Source: Acidimicrobiaceae bacterium (GTDB taxonomy: Bacteria > Actinomycetota > Acidimicrobiia > Acidimicrobiales > Aldehydirespiratoraceae). From it: DNA of 64,000 bases. The notes under the pieces were generated by a model. The model was not told where the DNA came from and ran no database searches. It was given only the letters and a program-made list of their open reading frames with translations. Numbering within the stretch: the stretch's first letter is position 1; each line of letters starts with the position of its first letter. Below, piece after piece: positions 37,986 to 47,726 of this stretch. The DNA lies in contig JAPOYA010000026.1 of NCBI GenBank assembly GCA_026706815.1, positions 1 through 64,000 of the forward strand, written 5' to 3'. Made by a program: the position numbers and the translations under genes.

Positions 37986-39344
37986 CTACGGCATTGCCAG
38001 TGCTGATTCGATGCGCTCCCGCAGGGCTGCGACATGGCGGTCGGTGGTCCAGGTCGAACCGATCGACACTCTGATGAATGCCCGCCCGTTGACAGACGAG
38101 CCCAGCACGTAGACACTCGGGTCGGAGTTGAGCGAGTCGAGCAGCCTCTGGGTTGCCTCATCGCCGTCGACATGGGCGAAACAGACCAAGGCGAACGGGG
38201 TTGGAGCGATCAGGGTCAACTCTTGTTGTCGCTGAATCCACTCGGCCAGCCCGCGAGCCTGTCTCACGTTGGCGCGGATTCGCTCGCGCAGGCCCTCGAC
38301 TCCGAAACTGCGGAGCACCCACCACAGTTTGAGGGCCCGAAAGCGCCTTCCGAGGGGCACGTGCCAATCTCGATAGTCGATCACCTCGCCGGCATCGGAA
38401 GCGGCATTGGCCAGATATGGGGGTGTGATTGCGAGGGTGTCGATCAACGGCTTGCGGTCAGCCACCCAGAAAACCGAGCAGTCGAAGTTCGTTGCCAGCC
38501 ATTTATGTGGATTGAACGTGTAGCTGTCGGCCAGTTCGAGTCCGTCCTGATGGTGGCGGAACTCTTCGCAGATCATTGCGGCGCCGGCGTAGGCGGCATC
38601 GACATGGAACCACAGATTGTGCTGGGCGGCTATCTCCCCGATGGCCCGAATCGGGTCGACTGCGGTGGTTGCCGTGGTGCCGACCGAGGCTCCCACGAAT
38701 GCAGGCGCCGACCCTGCGGCGAGGTCGTCGGTGATTGCTTGGGCCAGTGCTTCGGGGCGCAGGGCGAAGCAATCGTCGACGTCAATGAGACGCACCCGGC
38801 CGACGCCCGCCACCCGTGCGCCCTTCTCTATTGAAGAGTGAGCCTGAGCCGACGTGTAAGCGACCATCTGCTCGGCCGCCGCTCCCGTTCGGCTGCGGCA
38901 GACCTCGCGGGCCACGACCAGGGCGGTGTGGGTCGAGTCCGAAGCGCTCATCTGGATGACGCCTCCACCCGGGCCGGTCGTCTTCCAATCTTGCGGCGCG
39001 CCGGTCAGGTCGACGAGCCAGTCCAGAACGTGGGATTCGATCTCGGTGGTGGCGGGAGCGGTGACCCACATCATCCCTTGCGGCCCCAATGCGGCGGACG
39101 CCATCTCCCCAAGAATCGACGGCGGTGACGACTGGGCCGGGAAGTAAGTGAACCATCCGGGATGCTGCCATTGGGCCAGTCCCGGCACAACCACTTCGTC
39201 GAGATCGCGCAGCAATGCCTCGAACGGCTCGGCTGACTCGGGAGCCGAGCCTGGGAGCATGGCCCTCACCTCGCCTGGTGAGACCTGGGCCTGCACTGGA
39301 CGCTCCTCGATACTTGCGAGGTAGTCGGTGATCCAGTCGACCAA
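37986..39344 (-). CDS. PLP-dependent group II (aromatic-amino-acid-type) decarboxylase
   Basis: HPGWFTYFPAQSSPPSILGEMASAAL, WFHVDAAYAGAAMICEEFRH, SYTFNPHKWLATNFDCSVFW; true start may lie slightly upstream. Confidence 0.92.
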   Translation of the reverse strand: MVDWITDYLASIEERPVQAQVSPGEVRAMLPGSAPESAEPFEALLRDLDEVVVPGLAQWQHPGWFTYFPAQSSPPSILGEMASAALGPQGMMWVTAPATTEIESHVLDWLVDLTGAPQDWKTTGPGGGVIQMSASDSTHTALVVAREVCRSRTGAAAEQMVAYTSAQAHSSIEKGARVAGVGRVRLIDVDDCFALRPEALAQAITDDLAAGSAPAFVGASVGTTATTAVDPIRAIGEIAAQHNLWFHVDAAYAGAAMICEEFRHHQDGLELADSYTFNPHKWLATNFDCSVFWVADRKPLIDTLAITPPYLANAASDAGEVIDYRDWHVPLGRRFRALKLWWVLRSFGVEGLRERIRANVRQARGLAEWIQRQQELTLIAPTPFALVCFAHVDGDEATQRLLDSLNSDPSVYVLGSSVNGRAFIRVSIGSTWTTDRHVAALRERIESALAMP

Positions 39345-39396
39345 CGCGTGCCCGTTGGCGCGGAACTCCTCGAGGTCGAGCGGGTCTGGAATCGTC

Positions 39397-39663
39397 TCAG
39401 CCCTGACCGTAGCGGCTGACGTCGCCTACTTTTTGCTCGAAGAGGCCGAGAACCTCTCCGGGTTCGTCGTGGCGCCCGGTTTGGTCCTTGGAGTAGATGA
39501 GATCGCCGTCCACCGTGACGTCGAAAATTCCTTGGGATCCAGTGGTCAGGGTCAGCCGTTCGATGACGTGCTGATAGTTCGAGAGAAGATCCTTTGCTGC
39601 GCTCACGGCGTAGCTCGAATAGTCTCAAGGAACGCAATATTTGATGTCAACGATATGTCCCAT
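39397..39663 (-). CDS. SelW/Rdx-family redox protein, predicted selenoprotein (in-frame TGA at 39627-39625 = Sec)
   Basis: ATG at 39663: MGHIVDIKYCVP(U)DYSSYAVSAAKDLLSNYQHVIERLTLTTGSQGIFDVTVDGDLIYSKDQTGRHDEPGEVLGLFEQKVGDVSRYGQG*; CxxU at family redox site; imperfect 7-bp hairpin after TGA. Confidence 0.83.
39596..39614 (-). promoter_or_regulatory. Candidate bSECIS hairpin of SelW-like gene
   Basis: GCTACGC-CGTGA-GCGCAGC (one mismatch), loop begins 18 nt after TGA, G at loop position 2. Confidence 0.6.
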
Positions 39664-39798
39664 GGCATGGAGGTTATCGGACTGTGTTGTGGTCGGGCGT
39701 AGCCGGAGCCGCGGTGGCGCGGAGTGGCGGATGTGTCTGTATCGGCCGTAGGCTCGCAGTTGCACTTCTCGTGCGAGTCTCGAAATGGAGAAGATTCA

Positions 39799-40299
39799 AT
39801 GGCTGAAATCACTCTTGGCGGCAACCTGATCAACACCGTCGGCGCTCTGCCTGCCGTGGGCAGCGCGGCGCCTTCGTTTGTCCTCACCGGGGCCGATTTC
39901 GGCTCGGTTTCATTGTCGGACTTTGCTGGGCAGAGAATCGTGCTCAACATCTTTCCCTCGATCGATACGCGTGTCTGCGCCACCAGTGTTCGAACCTTCA
40001 ATGAGCGAGCCGCGGGTCTCGACAACGCCACTGTGCTCTGTGTGTCCGCCGACCTTCCGCCAGCGGCGGGTCGTTTCTGCGGAGCGGAGGGCATTGAAGA
40101 CGTGAAGACTGGATCGACCTTCAAGAATCCTGAGGTGCTGGACGACTACGGAGTGCGGATTGTCGATGGACTGATGGCGGGTCTTGCCGCCAGAGCGGTG
40201 GTGGTGATCGACGAATCGGGCACCGTTGTCCACTCCGAACTTGTTCCTGAGATCGCGCAAGAACCTGACTACGACGCCGCGTTGGCCGCGTTGGGCTAG
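39799..40299 (+). CDS. tpx: Thiol peroxidase (Tpx-type peroxiredoxin)
   Basis: MAEITLGGNLINTVGALPAVGSAAPSF, NIFPSIDTRVCATSVRTFN, GRFCGAEGI. Confidence 0.93.
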   Translation: MAEITLGGNLINTVGALPAVGSAAPSFVLTGADFGSVSLSDFAGQRIVLNIFPSIDTRVCATSVRTFNERAAGLDNATVLCVSADLPPAAGRFCGAEGIEDVKTGSTFKNPEVLDDYGVRIVDGLMAGLAARAVVVIDESGTVVHSELVPEIAQEPDYDAALAALG

Positions 40300-40490
40300 C
40301 CGGTTATCGGCAAGCTCTCGAGGTCGCCTCGGTTGCGATGATCAACTCAACGCGCCTCGACATCGTCTCGTCGTCTGTGTCTGCGCGACGCAAAGCATGC
40401 CGGAGTTGCTACCGCGTTTCCTCGGGTAGTCAAGCACGCTCGTTTTTTCTCTTTGGAGGCTTCGCGAATGTCTGCCGGGGTTGGCTGGGG

Positions 40491-41528
40491 CTAGAGCTGG
40501 TTGGTGCGGAGGATTTCGTCGGCGATCAGCAGCATTGAGTCCATGGCAAAGCGGGCTTCGCTGTCGGCGGTGCCGTCCTGGTCGCCCATCGCACCGGCCG
40601 CGTAACGCACACGCACGCCTTCGCTGATCGCGGCGAGTCGCCAGAACTGAAAGGCGACATACCAACCGAGATCGGAGAGGTCCCGGTCGGAATTCTGCCC
40701 GTAGCGTGCGAGCATCTCCGAGCGTGAGCCGAACCCGGGGGCCTTGGTGGGGACATCGCCCAGACGCCCGGTGGCTCGAGGGTCGTCACCCCACCACATG
40801 GCCATGCTCGCCACATCTGCGAGCACATCTCCGAGGGTGCAGAGCTCCCAGTCGAGGACCGCGGCGACCGTTCCATCGTGGCCCATCATGGTGTTGTCCA
40901 AGCGATAGTCGCCATGGACGATCCCGGCGCCCTGCTGGGGAGGAATATTTCGGGTCAGCCGCTGGTGCAGGTCATCGAACAGCGGCATCACCCGATCCGA
41001 GCCGTCTTCGACTTGGCGTTTCCAACGCCGCAGCTGACGGGCGCAATAGTCCTCGGTGCGTCCGAGGTCGCCGAGGCCGACCGCCGATGGATCGATGAGG
41101 TGCAATGCTGCAAGCGTGTCGGTGAGCGAGTTCGTCATCACTGGCCGCAGTCCAGGCTCCACGGCGTTGCCGTCGGCCTCGTTGAAGATGATTGCGCCCT
41201 CGACGAAATCCATCACATAGAAGTCGGCGCCGTTGACGGAGTCGTCGGTGCAGAGACCAATTGCGTTCGGGACCGGTACGCCGGTGTCGCGCAGCGCAGA
41301 GATGATGCGGTGCTCGCGGCCCATGTCGTGGGCTCGGGGCAGGATGTGGCCTGTCGGTGGGCGTCGCAGCACCAGCTTCGTGCCCGACCGATCGGTGATT
41401 TTGTACGTGAGATTGGAAGCACCGCCGGTGATCAGCTGAAAATCCAGGGGGGGGAAGATGTCGGGTCGCTCGGCAAGAATCCACTGAGTCACAGCGTCAG
41501 CGTTGATGCCGGTCGGTGCGGATGTCAT
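40491..41528 (-). CDS. Phosphotransferase (APH-like) family protein
   Basis: ITGGASNLTYKITDRSGTKLVLRRPPTG, IVHGDYRLDNTMMGHDGTVAAVLDWELCTLGDVLAD. Confidence 0.92.
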   Translation of the reverse strand: MTSAPTGINADAVTQWILAERPDIFPPLDFQLITGGASNLTYKITDRSGTKLVLRRPPTGHILPRAHDMGREHRIISALRDTGVPVPNAIGLCTDDSVNGADFYVMDFVEGAIIFNEADGNAVEPGLRPVMTNSLTDTLAALHLIDPSAVGLGDLGRTEDYCARQLRRWKRQVEDGSDRVMPLFDDLHQRLTRNIPPQQGAGIVHGDYRLDNTMMGHDGTVAAVLDWELCTLGDVLADVASMAMWWGDDPRATGRLGDVPTKAPGFGSRSEMLARYGQNSDRDLSDLGWYVAFQFWRLAAISEGVRVRYAAGAMGDQDGTADSEARFAMDSMLLIADEILRTNQL

Positions 41529-41538
41529 CAGGCAGGAC

Positions 41539-42429
41539 TCATCGGGCGTTGGGAGCAAGTGCTTCGAGCAGCTTCCAGTCGGGTTCGCCGCGGTTGCCGT
41601 CGGTGGGCACAGCCTGGATGCAGACGTGAGAGGCGCCCGCGTCGTAGTGGGCCTTGATTCGAGTGGCGATGTCGTCCTCGGTTCCCCAGGCCACAACCGC
41701 ATCCACGAAGCGCGGCGCACGGGAGTCGATCTCGTCATCGGTGAAGCCGAGGCGATGCCAGCTGTTGCGATAGTTGGGCAGGGCAGCGTATATCTGCAGT
41801 TGCTCGCCGGCTTTGGCGCGAGCCAGTTCTCGGTCTGTGGTCAGGACGCACTTCTGTTCGACGCACAATAGAGCATCGGGTCCCATGATCTGGCGGGCTT
41901 GGGCAGTGTGGTCGGGCGTGGTCCAGTAGGGGTGAGCGCCGGCGGCCAGCTCAGCCGACAACGCCAGCATTTTGGGACCGAGGGCTGCGAGTACAACGGG
42001 CGGAGGCTCGGTGTTGGGAGCGGGCATGATCAACGCTGATCGCATCGCTTCAAGGTACGTGCGCATCGTGGCGAGGGGTTTGTCGTAGGGCAGGTTGCGG
42101 AGCCCTTCGACCATCGGTGCGTGAGACACCCCGATACCCAGCACGAAGCGGCCGCCCGACAACTCAGCGAGGTCAAGGCCGGCCTGTTGCATTGCCGCGG
42201 GATGGCGCATATGGATACTGGCGATGCCGGTGGCGATGATGAGCCGCTGTGTGCCGAAGAGCAGGGTCGCGGCATTTACGAACGCGTTCTTGCCCATCGC
42301 TTCGCCGATCCATTGAGCGGAGTACCCGAGCGATTCGATTCGGGCGGCAGTTTCCTGGGCTTGCTGGGCTCCGTGGGCATCGGTGAACTGCCATACACCA
42401 GGCACGGCCAACTGTTCTGTGATCGACAT
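41539..42429 (-). CDS. LLM-class F420-dependent oxidoreductase
   Basis: MSITEQLAVPGVWQFTDAHG...RFVLGIGVSHAPMVEGLRNLPYDKPLATMRTYLEAM... Confidence 0.88.
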   Translation of the reverse strand: MSITEQLAVPGVWQFTDAHGAQQAQETAARIESLGYSAQWIGEAMGKNAFVNAATLLFGTQRLIIATGIASIHMRHPAAMQQAGLDLAELSGGRFVLGIGVSHAPMVEGLRNLPYDKPLATMRTYLEAMRSALIMPAPNTEPPPVVLAALGPKMLALSAELAAGAHPYWTTPDHTAQARQIMGPDALLCVEQKCVLTTDRELARAKAGEQLQIYAALPNYRNSWHRLGFTDDEIDSRAPRFVDAVVAWGTEDDIATRIKAHYDAGASHVCIQAVPTDGNRGEPDWKLLEALAPNAR

Positions 42430-42817
42430 GTCCTTACGTTCGCAGGCCGATGCCCCGACCGCCAACCCTGCGACGCTCTTGTCACACCCCGGCGGCATTG
42501 ATTGGTCTGTGGTCAGCAGTGATCGCTCCGTCATCGGCGGATGTATGCAGCTAACGATGGACTTCAGTTGTTTGAGGGGGGTGCGCGACTCCCGGGACGG
42601 AGTGATCTGGCTGGCTGACATGATGTGTTGTGTCGGTACCCGCTCCGCGCGGGTGACTGCCTGATGACGGGTTCTCTCGGTGCGATGGTTCCCATAGCAG
42701 CGGGAGACAGGGTCGCAGCCGACATGGGCCCCCTCGGTGCCGTCTCGACAGTGCTTGCCTAGCTGATCGCCGCTGGCTGACCGCCGAGCGGCGATCCGGT
42801 CAGAGCAGGCGTGTTCT

Positions 42818-44098
42818 CTAGCCGAAGGCGCCGGCGGTTCGCAGTGCGGCGATTTCGGAGGGGGATTTGCCGAGAACTGTGATCATGACATCGTCGTTGT
42901 GCTGCCCGACGGTGGGCGCCATGGTAGGGCACGGCAGTGCTTCACCATCGACGAACACCGGCAGCGGCAACTGCTCGCAGCCGAGGGCCTCGGTCGGGAA
43001 GAAACCCATCCGAGCCTGGAACTGCGGGTCGTCGCCTATGTTGGCCGGGGTGTTCACCGGAGCAATCGTCGTGTTGTGCTCGTTGGCGAAGTCGAGCCAC
43101 TCCTCACTGTTGCGAGTTCGAAAGATCTGTTGGAGCTCGCGCTGCAGTTCGGTGTTGCCGCGAGCGTGGTCGGCATAGGTTGATCCAGGCCAACGCTCGA
43201 ACAGGTCCATACGCTCGACTCCCTCGCAGAAGTTCTTCCAGAATGCCTGTTCAGAAGCCATAAAGAGGACATGGCCGTCGCTAGATTCGTACATCTGGTA
43301 GCGGACCCCCTCCCACATGCCTGCCAGGCCGGCCGGGCGGCGCGCATAGTCGTCGGCTGGATTTCCCGTCACTTCGTCCTCGGGGCGAAGATACGCCCGC
43401 TCGGACTCGATCCGGTACCAGTCCATGTAGGCGGCCGCGTCGGATTGGGCCATCTCCATAGAGCAGCCCTCACCGGACTCGCGCGCAGAGATGATTCCTG
43501 CGAGTATTGCCATGGCAGCCACCATGGGACCGACATTGATCCCCACATTGGGCATCGTCGGCGGTATTCGAGTGAAGCCCTCGTCGTCGATGACCGGCTG
43601 GACAATGCCGGACCAGGTGTCGTATGCGATGCCGTGGCTCGGCATGTCTCGATAGGGGCCGGTCGATCCGTAACCCGAGAGAGTGGCGAAAACTATCTTG
43701 GGATTGACCGTTTTGAGGTCTTCGTAGCCGAGGCCCAGTCGGGCCAGCGTGCCGGGTCGCATCGCCTCCAACACCACGTCGGCAGTGGCCACGAGATCGC
43801 GGTAAAGCTGTCTGCCCTCGTCGGTCTTCAAGTTGAGTGCAACACTTCGCTTGCCGCGGTGCGTATGCAAGTGGAGCAACGACACGCCGTTGATGATCGG
43901 CCAGGTCATCTGCCGGATGTAGTCTCCTGCAGGAGACTCGACTTTGATGACGTCGGCCCCGAGGTCCGCTAGGAAGGTGGCCACATGTCCAGGCCCCAGA
44001 AGGCTCGACTCGATCACACGCACGCCCGACAGCAGTCCTGGTTTGTTAGACCCTGGTTTGTTAGACCCTGGTTTGTTAGACCCTGGTTTGTTCGACAT
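42818..44098 (-). CDS. CaiB/BaiF-family CoA transferase with N-terminal NKPGS repeats
   Basis: GVRVIESSLLGPGHVATFLADLGADVIKVESPAGDYIR; FATLSGYGSTGPYRDMPSHGIAYD. Confidence 0.93.
   Translation of the reverse strand: MSNKPGSNKPGSNKPGSNKPGLLSGVRVIESSLLGPGHVATFLADLGADVIKVESPAGDYIRQMTWPIINGVSLLHLHTHRGKRSVALNLKTDEGRQLYRDLVATADVVLEAMRPGTLARLGLGYEDLKTVNPKIVFATLSGYGSTGPYRDMPSHGIAYDTWSGIVQPVIDDEGFTRIPPTMPNVGINVGPMVAAMAILAGIISARESGEGCSMEMAQSDAAAYMDWYRIESERAYLRPEDEVTGNPADDYARRPAGLAGMWEGVRYQMYESSDGHVLFMASEQAFWKNFCEGVERMDLFERWPGSTYADHARGNTELQRELQQIFRTRNSEEWLDFANEHNTTIAPVNTPANIGDDPQFQARMGFFPTEALGCEQLPLPVFVDGEALPCPTMAPTVGQHNDDVMITVLGKSPSEIAALRTAGAFG
44038..44098. repeat. 15-bp coding minisatellite (GTTTGTTAGACCCTG)
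   Basis: Three perfect copies plus a partial fourth, encoding (SNKPG)n at the CoA-transferase N-terminus. Confidence 0.9.
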
Positions 44099-44232
44099 TC
44101 GGTATCTCTTCCTGTTGGCAAGCGATCAGAAACTATCGTGAAGGTGCTCAAGGGGCATACGCTGGTGCGGGCTGCCGGCACCGAGAGTTTGATGCCGCGA
44201 TAGGGCCACTGTCACGAATTCAAGGGACTGCG

Positions 44233-45609
44233 ATGGACATTCACGATTCAGTGCTTGACTTGGTCGGCAATACCCCGTTGGTCAAGCTTCGACGCATAAG
44301 CGAAAGCCTGCCGTGTCCGGTGGTGGCGAAAATCGAAGCCGTCAACCCGGGAGGCAGTTCCAAGGACAGACCCGCGATCGCCATGATCGATGCCGCCGAG
44401 GAAGCGGGGCTGCTCAAGGTGGGCGGCACCATCGTCGAGCCGACTTCGGGCAACACGGGGATCGGTTTGGCGATCGTCGCGGCCCAGCGCGGGTATCGCT
44501 GTATTTTTGTTGTGACCAGCAAGGTGGGGGCCGAGAAAGTCGATCTGCTCCGTGCCTACGGTGCTGAGGTCGTGGTCTGTCCGGTTGCTGTTGCCCCTGA
44601 AGACCCGGCCTCGTATTACTCGACAGCCGAGCGGTTGGTGAAGGAGATCCCCGGCGCGTTTCGGCCCAACCAGTACCACAATCTCGCCAACCCGCAGGCC
44701 CACTTCGACACGACGGGTCCCGAGTTGTGGAGTCAGACCGAGGGGAGGATCACCCATTTCGTGGCGGGTGCGGGGACCGGCGGCACGCTCACGGGCGTCG
44801 GCAGATACCTGAAGGGCAAGAATCCCGAGGTGCAGATAATCGCCGCGGATCCAGAGGGGTCGGTATATTCGGGAGGCAGCGGCCGGCCGTATCTTGTTGA
44901 GGGGATCGGCGAGGATTTCTTCCCCGACACCTACGACATGTCGATAGTCGACCGCACCATCGCGGTGAGCGACCGGGATTCCTTTCTCACTGCTCGTGAG
45001 GTGACCGAGTCGGAGGGCCTGCTGATCGGAGGGTCTTGCGGCACGGCGGTCAACGCCGCGGTGCAGGCCGCCCGCGAATGCGGGCCCGACGATCTGGTGG
45101 TTGTGCTGCTTCCCGACAACGGTCGACTCTATTTGAGCACGGTCTTCAACGATGAGTGGATGGCCGGTTTCGGGTTCTTGCGAGGCTCGGGGCCGGTGGT
45201 GGCCGATGTGCTCGACTCACGCCGAGGAGACGTCCCGGACTTGCTGTATGTGCAACCCGGCGCAACCGTGCGCGAGGCGGTGCAGATGATGAGCGACCAT
45301 GGAGTGTCACAGTTGCCTGTGGCCAAGGGTGAGATGCCGTTGGCCAACGCGGAGGTCATGGGCTCAGTCAGTGAGTTGCGCATCATGGATCTGGCGTTCG
45401 ACAACGATTCGGTGCTGGACAAGACAGTCGAGGACGTCATGGGTTCCAAGCTGCGCACCGTCGGCTCGGGGCAACCGATCGCTCTGGCGGTCGAAATGCT
45501 GGAGTCGTGCTCGGCCCTGTTGGTGCTCGACGGCGGTCGCCCGCGCGCGGTGGTCTCCTCGAGTGACGTGTTGTCGTTCCTTTCGAAAGGTGCCTCTCTT
45601 GGCCGATGA
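44233..45609 (+). CDS. cbs: Cystathionine beta-synthase (with CBS domain pair)
   Basis: LVGNTPLVKLRR, NPGGSSKDRPAIAMI, EPTSGNTGIGLA, GAGTGGTLTGVGRYLK. Confidence 0.94.
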   Translation: MDIHDSVLDLVGNTPLVKLRRISESLPCPVVAKIEAVNPGGSSKDRPAIAMIDAAEEAGLLKVGGTIVEPTSGNTGIGLAIVAAQRGYRCIFVVTSKVGAEKVDLLRAYGAEVVVCPVAVAPEDPASYYSTAERLVKEIPGAFRPNQYHNLANPQAHFDTTGPELWSQTEGRITHFVAGAGTGGTLTGVGRYLKGKNPEVQIIAADPEGSVYSGGSGRPYLVEGIGEDFFPDTYDMSIVDRTIAVSDRDSFLTAREVTESEGLLIGGSCGTAVNAAVQAARECGPDDLVVVLLPDNGRLYLSTVFNDEWMAGFGFLRGSGPVVADVLDSRRGDVPDLLYVQPGATVREAVQMMSDHGVSQLPVAKGEMPLANAEVMGSVSELRIMDLAFDNDSVLDKTVEDVMGSKLRTVGSGQPIALAVEMLESCSALLVLDGGRPRAVVSSSDVLSFLSKGASLGR

Positions 45610-46765
45610 TATTTTTGCCGACGCGAACGCCTGGGGTTTCGAGACCCGGGCTATCAGGGCAGGGCAGCCCCACGATGTGAGCAGCGGTGCTGTGGTCACC
45701 CCGATCTCGCTGGCCACGACCTTTGTCCAAGAGGAGGTGGGGGTCAATCGGGGCTATTTGTATGCCCGCGTCTCCAATCCGACTCGAACCGCGCTGCAGG
45801 ACTGCCTGGCCTCGCTCGAAGGCGCCAGTCACGGATTGGCTTTCGCTTCTGGAATGGCAGCCGAAGACACCTTCTTGCGCACTTTGGCGCCGGGCGACCA
45901 CATTGTGTTGGGTGACGACGCTTACGGCGGGACGTTCCGTCTGATCGCCCATGTGCTGGCGCCGATGGGCATCACCTGGTCCGCGGTCGATTTGACCGAT
46001 GTGGACGAGCTGCGTGAGGCGATGCCGTCGTCGACGAAGGTGGTGTGGGTGGAGACCCCGACCAATCCCTCGCTTACGGTGATCGACATAGCCGCGGTCG
46101 CTGAGGCTGCCCACAGCGTTGGCGCCCGGCTAGTCGTCGACAACACCTTCGCTACGCCCTATCTGCAACAGCCCCTGAGCCTCGGGGCCGATGTGGTGGT
46201 CCACTCGACCACCAAGTACTGCGGCGGCCACTCAGATGTGGTCGGCGGGTTCTTGGCGTTGAACGACGCCGAGCTCGCCGAAGAACTCGAGTTCTTGCAG
46301 AAGGCGGTGGGCGCGGTCGGCAGCCCGTTCGACAACTACCTCACGTTGCGCGGGCTGAAGACGCTGGCCGTTCGCATGGATCGCCACTGCGACAGCGCCC
46401 GCGCGGTGGCGGAGTTCTTGAACAGCAGGCCTGAAGTGGTTGAGGTGTTCTTCCCGGGCCTTGCGGGGCATCCTGGCCATGAGATCGCGGTCCGCCAGAT
46501 GAAGGACTTCGGCGGGATGGTGTCGTTTCGGGTTGCCGGAGGCGTCGGTCCTGCGATGCGCCTGGCAGCAAGCACTCAGGTGTTCGTCCTGGCCGAGTCG
46601 CTCGGCGCGGTCGAGTCGCTGATCGAGCATCCCGGGGCGATGACCCATGCTTCGGCGGCGGGTTCTCCGCTGGAAGTCTCAGATGACCTGATCAGGCTCA
46701 GCGTCGGCTTGGAAGCCATCGACGACCTGATAGCGGATCTCGCGCAGGCATTCGACCGGCTGTAA
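45599..46765 (+). CDS. Cystathionine gamma-synthase/lyase family PLP enzyme
   Basis: FETRAIRAGQPHDVSSGAVVTPISLATTF, YARVSNPTRTALQ, VVHSTTKYCGGHSDVVGG. Confidence 0.95.
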   Translation: MADDIFADANAWGFETRAIRAGQPHDVSSGAVVTPISLATTFVQEEVGVNRGYLYARVSNPTRTALQDCLASLEGASHGLAFASGMAAEDTFLRTLAPGDHIVLGDDAYGGTFRLIAHVLAPMGITWSAVDLTDVDELREAMPSSTKVVWVETPTNPSLTVIDIAAVAEAAHSVGARLVVDNTFATPYLQQPLSLGADVVVHSTTKYCGGHSDVVGGFLALNDAELAEELEFLQKAVGAVGSPFDNYLTLRGLKTLAVRMDRHCDSARAVAEFLNSRPEVVEVFFPGLAGHPGHEIAVRQMKDFGGMVSFRVAGGVGPAMRLAASTQVFVLAESLGAVESLIEHPGAMTHASAAGSPLEVSDDLIRLSVGLEAIDDLIADLAQAFDRL

Positions 46766-46805
46766 CTCCATCGTTGAAACCGACAGGTACAGCCAAATCC
46801 GCGGG

Positions 46806-47726
46806 TCAGGTCTGCAGCGGCATCGCCAACTGCGCGAGAGCGTCGAGTTCACGGCGCCAATCGGCTGGTTCGGTGAATGGGAACAACACGAATTTCGAGG
46901 CGCCAACGGCGATGTACTCGTTGAGCAACTCCGCTATCCGTTTGTGCGAGGTGGCCACGATTTCGCGCGGGTCGGTGCCTGGCATGCGGCTGGCCACCAG
47001 TTGACTCACAGAATCGGGAATGCCGGTTTCTCCGCGGTTCGGAGGTTCGGGAAGGTAGGGGATCAGGATGCCGTAATGCTCGGGGTCCATCGACCGGCCC
47101 GCGGCCCGGGCTGCTTCTTCGATGACCGTAATCGACTCTGCGGCCAGTTCCGGTGTGGTGAAGGAGCCGAGCCAGCCATCGGCGAGACGACCTGCGCGGC
47201 GAAGTTCCGAGGGCGCTCGGCCGCCGAGCCACACCTCGAATGGCTGCTGGATCGGCTTGGGAAGGACCCGTGCGCCGCGCAGCGAGAAACGCTCGCCGTC
47301 GTGGTCGACTTCGTCTTCGGACCAGAGGCGGCGCATCAGCGGCATTGCCTCGTTCAGCCACGGAGCGCGCTGCATGCGCTCGACGCCGAATGCCTGGTGC
47401 TCGGCGGCGTTGGCGATGCCAAGCCCGAACGCCGGGAGGCAACGCCCACCAGATATCACATCCAGACTGGCCAACATCTTGGCCATCAGCACCGGGTTGC
47501 GGCCCGGAAGCACCGAAACGGCGGGCCCGAACTTCAACCGGGAGCTGCGCCCTGCGACGAATCCCATCGCTGCTATCGGATCGAGTTGTGGACTGTTCAC
47601 ACGCTCCGGAAACCACAGAGAATCGAAGCCGAGCCGATCGAGATCGTCGACCACCGTTGCGAGACCGTCAGCCCGACTCAGCAGCTTTGGCACCGCTCCA
47701 ATGCCGTACCCGATTCGTATTTTCAT
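46806..47726 (-). CDS. LLM-class F420-dependent oxidoreductase
   Basis: FDSLWFPERVNSPQLDPIAAMGFVAGRSSRLKFGPAVSVLPGRNPVLMAKMLASLDVISGGR. Confidence 0.9.
   Translation of the reverse strand: MKIRIGYGIGAVPKLLSRADGLATVVDDLDRLGFDSLWFPERVNSPQLDPIAAMGFVAGRSSRLKFGPAVSVLPGRNPVLMAKMLASLDVISGGRCLPAFGLGIANAAEHQAFGVERMQRAPWLNEAMPLMRRLWSEDEVDHDGERFSLRGARVLPKPIQQPFEVWLGGRAPSELRRAGRLADGWLGSFTTPELAAESITVIEEAARAAGRSMDPEHYGILIPYLPEPPNRGETGIPDSVSQLVASRMPGTDPREIVATSHKRIAELLNEYIAVGASKFVLFPFTEPADWRRELDALAQLAMPLQT

Noticed and set aside
37986-39397. Possible upstream extension of the decarboxylase past TTG 39344
   Set aside because: Frame is open upstream (DPLDLEEFRANGHALVDW looks genuine) but no ATG/GTG was found before the SelW stop, so the start is left uncertain
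42765-42796. 10-bp perfect stem (GATCGCCGCT/AGCGGCGATC) downstream of the CoA transferase
   Set aside because: No poly-T tract; could be a factor-dependent terminator or chance, too weak to call
44038-44098. Short tandem repeats considered as CRISPR
   Set aside because: Repeat is contiguous, 15 bp, without spacers, and in coding frame; no CRISPR array or cas gene seen in the window
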